NCBI GenBank assembly: GCA_030667555.1
Contig: DAOUVR010000078.1
Location: 1-5,763, forward strand
Direction: 5' to 3'
From: Dehalococcoidia bacterium
GTDB lineage: Bacteria > Chloroflexota > Dehalococcoidia > E44-bin15
Length of the DNA: 5,763 nt
Below, piece by piece: positions 1 to 4,865 of the stretch. The number at the start of each line of letters is the position of its first letter. Position 1 is the first letter of the stretch. The translations under genes were made by a program, and so were the position numbers. Below the pieces are notes generated by a model. The model had not been told where the DNA came from. It was given only the letters and a program-made list of their open reading frames with translations, and ran no database searches.

Positions 1-274
1 GGCTCGATACGGTAGCAAGGTCGCTGAAGCTATCGATCTTGCTGGTGGCATGGCGATGAAAGGCGAACTCCACCTCATCGGCAGGGATGCCGGTGCCATT
101 ATCGATAACCCGGATCAGGCTCACACCTCCGCCGCGCGCCTCAACGCTGATCTGACTAGCGCCCGCATCCAGCGAGTTCTCGACAAGCTCCTTGACCACC
201 GACGCCGGCCGCTCCACCACTTCACCAGCAGCGATCTTGGATACAACTTCAGGTTCCAGAATCTTGATAGACAT
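1..274 (-). CDS. mutL: DNA mismatch repair protein MutL, N-terminal part (cut by window edge)
   Basis: This is the 5' end of mutL; 91 codons are visible and the rest lies beyond position 1. MutL is the GHKL-family ATPase that couples mispair recognition by MutS to strand incision and excision. Read on the minus strand, the protein starts MSIKILEPEVVSKIAAGEVV, the standard MutL opening. The ATP-binding motifs are intact: KELVENSLDAGA at residues 28-39 with the catalytic Glu29 and the Mg-binding Asn33, DNGTGI at 58-63, and the ATP-lid motif HATSKI at 75-80. The numbering of Glu29, Asn33 and Asp58 coincides with E. coli MutL. The ATG at 274-272 is preceded by AGGGGAG (278-284), a clear ribosome binding site. 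Whether the C-terminal endonuclease motif found in most non-E. coli MutLs is present cannot be seen. The gene follows mutS in the same direction, 352 nt after the mutS stop. Confidence 0.97.
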   Translation of the reverse strand, partial: MSIKILEPEVVSKIAAGEVVERPASVVKELVENSLDAGASQISVEARGGGVSLIRVIDNGTGIPADEVEFAFHRHATSKIDSFSDLATVSS

Positions 275-290
275 TTACTCCCCTACGTCT

Positions 291-302
291 TGTCATTCTG
301 AG
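291..302 (+). repeat. Extra partial end of the TGTCATTCTGAG element
   Basis: TGTCATTCTGAG here is an exact direct repeat of the left end of the larger element (317-328), 14 bases apart. It is probably the remnant of a second, truncated copy. It lies only a few bases upstream (in mutL direction) of the mutL ribosome binding site. Confidence 0.65.
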
Positions 303-316
303 CCCCTTCGCCTTCC

Positions 317-430
317 TGTCATTCTGAGTGAAGCGAAGAATCTCACGGCACTCAGGGCAGGCTCCGGTGAAGAATCTCTGATTATCTGCTTGACGAGATT
401 CTTCGGTCGCTATACTCCCTCAGAATGACA
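317..430. repeat. 114-bp inverted-repeat element (MITE-like) between mutS and mutL
   Basis: The ends are perfect 12-bp inverted repeats: TGTCATTCTGAG at 317-328 and CTCAGAATGACA at 419-430. A second matched segment lies inside: GAAGAATCTC at 335-344 against GAGATTCTTC at 395-404, with a further GAAGAATCT at 369-377. The segments between the paired blocks differ between arms (TGAAGC against a 14-base stretch), so the fold would be a long interrupted hairpin. No transposase is encoded and I see no clear target-site duplication. Dispersed repeats with this TGTCATTCTGAG...GAAGAATCT pattern are familiar from many environmental bacterial genomes; calling it a MITE is inference from the inverted ends and lack of coding capacity. 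Confidence 0.75.
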
Positions 431-524
431 ATCTATTTTCATAAATCGTTGGTGGGCAACCGACCATCCGTATTTGCCTCTTTTATTGTTCCTTTTATCT
501 TTGTTATTACCTCACCCGTTCATT

Positions 525-590
525 GGGTAGGTGGGAGCATCCGCTCCCACCATGCCTGGAGCACCCCTATTATATCGAGGTAGGCTACCC
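525..590. repeat. Hairpin-rich intergenic repeat, copy 1
   Basis: This 66-bp unit begins GGGTAG and ends CTACCC, which are inverted complements. Inside is a perfect 9-bp stem, GGTGGGAGC (530-538) with GCTCCCACC (543-551), closed by the four-base loop ATCC. The second half begins GCCTGGAGC and ends AGGCTACCC; its internal stem is poorly formed here. It matches the unit at 3332-3387 in order, ends and loop. It sits 36 bases past the mutS stop and lacks the T tract of an intrinsic terminator on either strand. Confidence 0.75.
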
Positions 591-626
591 TTTGCCTCTC
601 GCCAGTTTGGGACTATAAGTAGGAGT

Positions 627-3194
627 CTACCCCTCCTTCGCCTTCTGCTTTAGCTCGTAGAGCTTGTTGAGCGCCTCAAGCGGCGTCATGGAATCGATGT
701 CCAGTTGAGCCAACTCGTCCAACATCGGCGATGGCTGCGAAAAGAGAGGTAGCTGCGGTGCCTCGTCTCGACGCTCTTTCTTCTTAGCCTTCGCCTTTTG
801 TCCCCGACCATCCTCAAGCTCCACCAAGACTTCCTCAGCGCGGTGAATCACCGAGCGCGGTAGCCCGGCAAGCTGCGCTACATGAATGCCATAGCTCTTA
901 TCCGCACCACCGGGGATGATTTTGCGCAAGAACACTACCTTGCCACCCTCTTCGACAACGGCAACATTAAAGTTCTTCACCCGGGGCAAGAAGCTCGCTA
1001 TATTCACCATCTCGTGATAGTGGGTGGCAAACAGGGTCTTCGCCCCAAGCTTTGGCTGGTTGTGGATGTATTCGGCCACCGCTTGAGCGATCGATATGCC
1101 GTCGTAGGTGCTGGTCCCCCGCCCGATCTCATCGAGGATTACCAGTGAGCGGGGCGTAGCATGGTTGAGGATATTCGCCGTCTCCTCCATCTCCACCATG
1201 AAGGTGGACCTTCCCATAGCCAGCTCGTCCTGAGCGCCGACCCGGGTGAAAATCCGGTCAACAATGCCAATCTGGGCTGAGTCGGCGGGGACAAAGCTTC
1301 CAATCTGCGCCAGGAGCACAATGAGCGCCACCTGCCTGAGGTAGGTCGACTTCCCCGACATATTGGGGCCGGTGAGGATGATAAGCTGAGCATCCTTGTT
1401 GGACAGATGGGTGTCATTGGGAACAAAGGGTTCATCGCCCATCGCCTGCTCCACAACCGGATGGCGACCGCCATGGATAACGATGGCGTCGTCTGTGTTC
1501 AGCTTCGGTCTCATATAGTTGTTGCGCACCGCCGCCTCGGCGAGGGACGAGAAGACATCTATTTGGGCCACAGCGCAAGCCACCTCCAGGATGCGCTCAG
1601 CGGCAGAGCTAACCTGGTGGCAGACCTGGCGGAATAGACTTCCCTCAAGCTCAGTGACCCTATCCTGGGCATTGAGTATAAGCGACTCATATTCCTTAAG
1701 CTCCGGGGTGAAGAAGCGCTCCGCCCCCACCAGCGTCTGCTTGCGGATGTACTCGGCAGGCACCTGAGAAAGATTGGACTTAGAGACCTCGATAAAATAG
1801 CCAAATACCTTGTTGTATCTAACCTTTAGCGATTTGATCCCCGTCCGTTCCCTCTCCCGTCGTTCCAGATTCGCCAGGTATTTCCGGGCATCTCTTGAAG
1901 ATGACCTTATCTCGTCCAGTTCCGCCGAGAAGCCTTGCTTAATTACCCCTTCGCCAATAGCTTGAGGCGGTTCCTCAGCGATGGCCTGTGAGATTAGAGC
2001 GACGACATCCTGACAGGGTTTCACGCCTTCCAAAAGCCATTCTATTGGAGTGGCCTCTTTTTGCTCCATCGCCTCTCTTAGCTGAGACACTGTCTCGAGG
2101 CTGCGGTGCAGGCTAACCAGCTCCCTGGGCGTAGCGATGCCGTTGCCCACGCGGTTGATGATTCTCTCCAGGTCAGCGATCTGCCCTAGCAGGGCGATGG
2201 CCTTAGTGCGTCGCTGGGCACTACTATAAAACCATGCTACGGCATCGTGCCGTTTGCTTAACTCTGTTATGTCAAGTAACGGCTGCCCTAACCATTTCTT
2301 GAGCAGCCTCCCTCCCATTGCTGTTTTGGTGAGATCGATGATGGATAGAAGCGAACCAGCAGTAGTGCCAAGGCGCATGCTCTGCGAAATCTCCAGATTG
2401 CGCCTCGTCTGGGGGTCAAGGGTCATGAAGGACTGGGTGGAGTATGTGGCCAGCCTGGTGAGCTGCCCCAGCACCCCCTTTTGGGTCTCGCTGAGGTAAT
2501 GGATAATGGCGCCAGCCGCCCTTATCGCCAGGGGCAGGTGAGCGCAGCCGTACCCCTCCAAAGAAGCTGTGCCAAAATGCCCCAGTAGTATCTCGCGGGC
2601 AGTCTCCAATTCAAACCACTGCTCATCAAGTAAAGTCGCCGACACAGAGAGGTCATCAAGATCGGAGCCGCGAGGAGCAATGAGCTCCGAGGCGCGGAGG
2701 CGCTCCAGTTCAGACGGGACGTTTTCACGGGTAAGCTGGGTGGTTTGGAACTCGCTCGTTGTTATGTCAACATACGCGATGCCTGCCTGCTCCCTGTCAA
2801 CAACCAGAGCTGCAAGATAATTGTTTGCCTTCCCCTCCAGCAACCCCGGCTCGACAACCGTCCCCGGAGTCACTACACGAATTACGTCTCTATCAACCAG
2901 CCCTTGACCTTTGGGCTCGCTCAGTTGCTCGCAGATGGCAACCTTGTAACCACGACTTATCAACCTGGCTAGATAGTTATCCAGGGCATGATAAGGAATC
3001 CCCGCCAGTGGGACACGCTGACCTTTACCCATCTCCCTCGAGGTTAGCACGATCTCAAGCTCCCTGGATGTAACCTCAGCATCCTGATCAAATGTCTCGT
3101 AGAAGTCGCCGAGGCGAAAGAAGACGATAGCATCAGGGTACCTGCGCTTGATCCTGAGATACTGGCTTCTGAGCGGCGTCACCTTTTCCATCAT
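627..3194 (-). CDS. mutS: DNA mismatch repair protein MutS (855 aa)
   Basis: MutS binds mispairs and small loops and starts mismatch repair with MutL. From the chosen ATG (3194-3192) the protein is 855 residues, usual for MutS1. In order: mismatch-binding domain (about 5-118) with GDFYETF, whose Phe31 and Glu33 form the Phe-x-Glu reading motif; connector domain (about 123-250); core lever and clamp (about 270-570); ATPase domain with Walker A GPNMSGKST at 609-617, Walker B Asp688-Glu689 followed by IGRGTST, and the His loop ATHYHE with His725. A charged linker leads to QLPLF at 814-818, which fits the sliding-clamp binding pentapeptide, and to a helical tail MTPLEALNKLYELK resembling the MutS tetramerisation segment. 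The same frame is open up to an ATG at 3356, but those 54 extra residues (including RPFDKLRANR) are translated repeat and terminator DNA; family alignment begins at MEKVTPL. A second ATG at 3191 is equally possible. Confidence 0.97.
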   Translation of the reverse strand: MMEKVTPLRSQYLRIKRRYPDAIVFFRLGDFYETFDQDAEVTSRELEIVLTSREMGKGQRVPLAGIPYHALDNYLARLISRGYKVAICEQLSEPKGQGLVDRDVIRVVTPGTVVEPGLLEGKANNYLAALVVDREQAGIAYVDITTSEFQTTQLTRENVPSELERLRASELIAPRGSDLDDLSVSATLLDEQWFELETAREILLGHFGTASLEGYGCAHLPLAIRAAGAIIHYLSETQKGVLGQLTRLATYSTQSFMTLDPQTRRNLEISQSMRLGTTAGSLLSIIDLTKTAMGGRLLKKWLGQPLLDITELSKRHDAVAWFYSSAQRRTKAIALLGQIADLERIINRVGNGIATPRELVSLHRSLETVSQLREAMEQKEATPIEWLLEGVKPCQDVVALISQAIAEEPPQAIGEGVIKQGFSAELDEIRSSSRDARKYLANLERRERERTGIKSLKVRYNKVFGYFIEVSKSNLSQVPAEYIRKQTLVGAERFFTPELKEYESLILNAQDRVTELEGSLFRQVCHQVSSAAERILEVACAVAQIDVFSSLAEAAVRNNYMRPKLNTDDAIVIHGGRHPVVEQAMGDEPFVPNDTHLSNKDAQLIILTGPNMSGKSTYLRQVALIVLLAQIGSFVPADSAQIGIVDRIFTRVGAQDELAMGRSTFMVEMEETANILNHATPRSLVILDEIGRGTSTYDGISIAQAVAEYIHNQPKLGAKTLFATHYHEMVNIASFLPRVKNFNVAVVEEGGKVVFLRKIIPGGADKSYGIHVAQLAGLPRSVIHRAEEVLVELEDGRGQKAKAKKKERRDEAPQLPLFSQPSPMLDELAQLDIDSMTPLEALNKLYELKQKAKEG

Positions 3195-3201
3195 CTGCGC
3201 T

Positions 3202-3231
3202 ATTCTACTAGAAAAATGCCTTTCATAACAA
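3202..3231 (-). promoter_or_regulatory. Candidate mutS promoter, possibly giving a leaderless mRNA
   Basis: On the minus strand TTGTTA (3231-3226) and TAGAAT (3207-3202) are separated by 18 bases. TAGAAT differs from the TATAAT consensus at one position and TTGTTA from TTGACA at two. Only seven bases lie between the -10 box and the mutS ATG, so transcription would start at or within two bases of the start codon. This agrees with the absence of any Shine-Dalgarno sequence in front of mutS. It lies directly downstream of a terminator, where a fresh promoter would be needed. This is a match by eye to the sigma-70 consensus, not a demonstrated promoter. Confidence 0.45.
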
Positions 3232-3233
3232 CA

Positions 3234-3262
3234 AAAGCCCCACCCAACGAAGGTGGGGCTTT
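3234..3262 (-). terminator. Rho-independent terminator ahead of mutS
   Basis: AAAGCCCCACC (3234-3244) and GGTGGGGCTTT (3252-3262) form a perfect 11-bp stem around a 7-base loop. Read on the minus strand the GC-rich stem is followed by TTTTGTTGTT, a good U tract; read on the plus strand it is followed by the poorer TTTCTCTCT. It therefore most likely ends minus-strand transcripts coming from the CoA-transferase operon and insulates mutS from them. A role as an attenuator in a longer mutS leader is an alternative. Confidence 0.8.
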
Positions 3263-3290
3263 CTCTCTGCTTCCAAGATAGATTTACTCT

Positions 3291-3315
3291 GTTCGCCCTG
3301 AGCTTGTCGAAGGGC
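3291..3315. repeat. CCTGAGCTTGTCGAAGG repeat, copy 1
   Basis: A 25-base unit beginning GTTCGCC, with core CCTGAGCTTGTCGAAGG, matches the unit at 3399-3423 at 23 of 25 positions. Dispersed copies of this core are common in many bacterial genomes and are often mistranslated as PFDKLRA, which is exactly what appears in the spurious upstream extension of the mutS frame. Here the left half is not paired with an obvious outer inverted repeat. Confidence 0.8.
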
Positions 3316-3331
3316 CTTTCAATAGCCTTGC

Positions 3332-3387
3332 GGGTAGGTTGGAGCATCCGCTCCAACCAAGCCTAGAGCCGATGCTCTAGGCTACCC
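3332..3387. repeat. Hairpin-rich intergenic repeat, copy 2
   Basis: This 56-bp unit has the same ends as the copy at 525-590: GGGTAG at 3332-3337 and CTACCC at 3382-3387. The first hairpin is GGTTGGAGC (3337-3345) with GCTCCAACC (3350-3358) around ATCC. The second is AGCCTAGAGC (3360-3369) with GCTCTAGGCT (3374-3383) around CGAT, a perfect 10-bp stem. In the first stem, one base pair differs from copy 1 (G-C there, T-A here) with pairing kept, which suggests the structure matters. The two stems plus complementary ends can be drawn as a small three-way junction, although the outer pairs compete with the stem bases. Confidence 0.78.
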
Positions 3388-3396
3388 TCTTCTGTT

Positions 3397-3436
3397 CCGT
3401 TCACCCTGAGCCTGTCGAAGGGCTCACCACGAACGG
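3397..3436. repeat. CCTGAGCCTGTCGAAGG repeat, copy 2, with inverted outer arms
   Basis: The core unit (3399-3423) matches the copy at 3291-3315 with two substitutions. Here it extends into a longer structure: outer arms CCGTTC (3397-3402) and GAACGG (3431-3436), inner arms GAGCC (3408-3412) and GGCTC (3421-3425). This looks like a fuller copy of the same family. Confidence 0.75.
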
Positions 3437-3450
3437 TTCGAAAAGCCTGT

Positions 3451-3474
3451 CCTGAGCGGAGCTTAAGGGCTCAC
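3451..3474. repeat. Decayed third copy of the CCTGAGC repeat
   Basis: CCTGAGC at 3451-3457 and AAGGGCTCAC at 3465-3474 resemble the two halves of the neighbouring copy, with the middle TGTCG replaced. It lies 14 bases after the end of copy 2 in the same orientation. The resemblance is partial. Confidence 0.4.
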
Positions 3475-3588
3475 TCTTAAGGCTGCTGGGGATATAATGG
3501 CCATCTATGCGGTTTCAGCGATAGTTGGAAGGGTTTTGGCGGTTTCATCAAAAGAGGGTGGTAGAACAACGGAAACTGGATGAGAATA

Positions 3589-3610
3589 AGGTGGGGTATC
3601 CATTCCACCT
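3589..3610 (-). terminator. Weak hairpin just after the CoA-transferase stop
   Basis: AGGTGG (3589-3594) and CCACCT (3605-3610) form a 6-bp stem with a 10-base loop, beginning eight bases past the stop codon on the minus strand. It is followed by TATTCTC, a poor U tract. It could be a weak terminator or an mRNA 3'-end stabiliser; the stronger hairpin at 3234-3262 is the better terminator for this operon. Confidence 0.25.
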
Positions 3611-3618
3611 AGCTTGTG

Positions 3619-4848
3619 CTACATGATAACCTCGTTGCTACGGAGGTCAGCCACCTCCGCCTTGCTCAAACCGAGGAGTTCCCGCAACACATAGTCATTG
3701 TGCTCTCCCAGCAGTGGGGCGCGCTGCAGAGCAATCGCACACTCACTCGTCTTCCAGGGAGCCCCCACCAGTTCCAGCTCACCTATCTCAGGATGATCGA
3801 CAGTCACGAAGGCGTTGCGGGCCTGCAGATGTGGATCTGCGTAGAGGTCCCTTCCGTCGCGCGACGGCGCTGCGGCAAGCCCGGCCCGGCAGAACTCGTC
3901 TGCCACCCAGTCGCGATCCCGCGCCCGAGTCCACTCTTCAATGATTTGGTCCAATTCCGACTCATTCTTCTTGCGAGATGCCATGTCGGCGAAGCGAGGG
4001 TCCTTAGCTAACTCGGGCCTACCAATGACCTCGGCAAGAGTTGCGAACTCCTCGTCAGAGTGTACCTCCAGCGCCAGCCAGCGGTCTACTCCCCAACAGG
4101 GGTACACGTTGTGAGGAGCATACTCGAGGTGGGCATTTCCCATTCGCTCAGGGATCTGCGAGTTCATCTCATAGCCAAGCAGTAGATCGCCGATATAGGA
4201 AGTCACGCCCTCGCACTGGGAGTAATCGATAAACTGTCCCTCCCCCGTCCGCATACGGTGATACAGAGCCACAAGAATGGCGTAGGCAGCGGTGGTACCG
4301 TTCATGAGGTCTGGGTCGGCAATGCTGTGGCACGGAGCATCGTCTGGGTAGCCGGTAATGTAGGATCCCCCGCCGACGGCATGGTGGATGGTGGCGTATC
4401 CCGCGTACCCGCTTTCGGGCCCCTTCTGGCCTCTGCTGGAGCAAGAGACTACGATGATGTCAGGCCGTATCTGCCGCAGTTCTTCGTAACCAAGGCCAAT
4501 TCTCTCCATGAAGCCGGCGCGCATGTTGTCCACCACAACGTCGCTCAGTATCGCCACCTGCTTCGCCAGCTCCCTACCTTCGGGCTTAGTCAAGTCAAGA
4601 GTCAGACTCTTCTTGTTCATATTGAGGGCGTTAAACGACATTCCCTGATTTGACGGTACCTCTGTCGTGTTGGCATGGGGCAGCGGCCATATAACGCTGT
4701 GCCGCGTCAGGTCTGTCCGTTTGTGGCCTTCGACCTTGATTACCTCGGCACCAAGCATGGCGAGAAGCTTGCAGCAATAGGGCCCAATCCACACCCAGCA
4801 AAAATCGGCTACTCGCACACCTTGCAGAGGAAGTACGTTGTCTTGCAC
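3619..4848 (-). CDS. Family III (CaiB/BaiF) CoA-transferase, catalytic Asp present
   Basis: Family III CoA-transferases move CoA from one acyl-CoA to a carboxylic acid through a covalent aspartyl intermediate, in the cytoplasm. This 409-residue protein has the family length. Visible landmarks are GAEVIKVE (33-40), LDLTKPEGRE (84-93), DVVVDNMRAGFMERIGLGYE (103-122), Asp180 in PDLMNG followed by TGEGQFIDYS (201-210), and the C-terminal APLLGEHNDYVLRELLGLS (377-395). Asp180 sits 21 residues before the TGxGQ motif, where the catalytic Asp of formyl-CoA transferase (Asp169) is expected. The start is a GTG, supported by AGGGGGAG four bases upstream. It lies 17 nt downstream of a paralogous gene in the same direction, so co-transcription and a shared complex are plausible. 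The substrate cannot be read from the sequence; carnitine, oxalate, benzylsuccinate and other acid-CoA transferases share this fold. Confidence 0.93.
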   Translation of the reverse strand: MQDNVLPLQGVRVADFCWVWIGPYCCKLLAMLGAEVIKVEGHKRTDLTRHSVIWPLPHANTTEVPSNQGMSFNALNMNKKSLTLDLTKPEGRELAKQVAILSDVVVDNMRAGFMERIGLGYEELRQIRPDIIVVSCSSRGQKGPESGYAGYATIHHAVGGGSYITGYPDDAPCHSIADPDLMNGTTAAYAILVALYHRMRTGEGQFIDYSQCEGVTSYIGDLLLGYEMNSQIPERMGNAHLEYAPHNVYPCWGVDRWLALEVHSDEEFATLAEVIGRPELAKDPRFADMASRKKNESELDQIIEEWTRARDRDWVADEFCRAGLAAAPSRDGRDLYADPHLQARNAFVTVDHPEIGELELVGAPWKTSECAIALQRAPLLGEHNDYVLRELLGLSKAEVADLRSNEVIM

Positions 4849-4860
4849 CTTTCTCCCCCT
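4849..4860 (-). promoter_or_regulatory. Ribosome binding site deciding a GTG start
   Basis: On the minus strand AGGGGGAG (4860-4853) is followed by AAAG and then GTG. The strong Shine-Dalgarno match and its position inside the 17-nt gap after the upstream stop codon support this GTG as the true start; no nearby ATG in frame fits the family N-terminus. Confidence 0.75.
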
Positions 4861-4865
4861 TTTAC

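Larger units (their letters stand above)
275..626. other. mutS-mutL intergenic spacer, repeat-filled, no gene
   Basis: No credible gene lies in these 352 bases. The mutL ribosome binding site occupies 278-284. A TGTCATTCTGAG inverted-repeat element covers 317-430 with an extra end copy at 291-302, and a hairpin-rich repeat covers 525-590. The stretch 431-524 is AT-rich and I found nothing convincing in it: a weak minus-strand TTGCCC...TAGATT pair (18-nt spacing) could serve mutL but is too poor to call. No T-tailed hairpin follows the mutS stop, so mutS transcription may run through into mutL. Confidence 0.7.
3195..3618. other. Spacer between CoA-transferase operon and mutS, repeats and signals, no gene
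   Basis: These 424 bases hold no gene I can support. From mutS outward they contain a probable mutS promoter (3202-3231), a minus-strand terminator hairpin (3234-3262), three copies of a CCTGAGC...AAGGG repeat (3291-3315, 3397-3436, 3451-3474), the second hairpin-rich repeat (3332-3387), and a weak hairpin just after the CoA-transferase stop (3589-3610). The part from 3475 to 3588 shows nothing recognisable; a TATAAT at 3493-3498 on the plus strand has no partner -35 box and no gene in front of it. Confidence 0.7.

Noticed and set aside
50..301. Plus-strand 83-codon open frame
   Set aside because: It is the antisense shadow of the conserved mutL ATPase region and has no family resemblance.
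192..428. Plus-strand 78-codon open frame overlapping the mutL start and the spacer
   Set aside because: Its second half (VILSEAKNL and following) is simply the translated inverted-repeat element, and its first half is antisense to conserved MutL sequence.
431..524. Possible mutL promoter (TTGCCC, 18 bases, TAGATT, minus strand)
   Set aside because: Both boxes match the consensus at only four of six positions and equally good pairs are expected by chance in this AT-rich stretch.
525..551. Hairpin as a mutS terminator
   Set aside because: The stem is strong, but on the minus strand it is followed by TACCCAATG with no U tract, and it belongs to a dispersed repeat family.
1139..1474. Minus-strand 111-codon frame inside mutS
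   Set aside because: It overlaps the MutS Walker A to Walker B region in another frame; the composition (Arg, Ser and Trp rich) is that of a shadow frame.
3493..3498. Perfect TATAAT on the plus strand
   Set aside because: There is no -35 match 16-18 bases upstream, no extended -10, and no plus-strand gene downstream.
3616..4011. Plus-strand 131-codon frame opposite the CoA-transferase
   Set aside because: It is antisense to the conserved C-terminal half of the CaiB/BaiF gene; no ribosome binding site or family match was seen.
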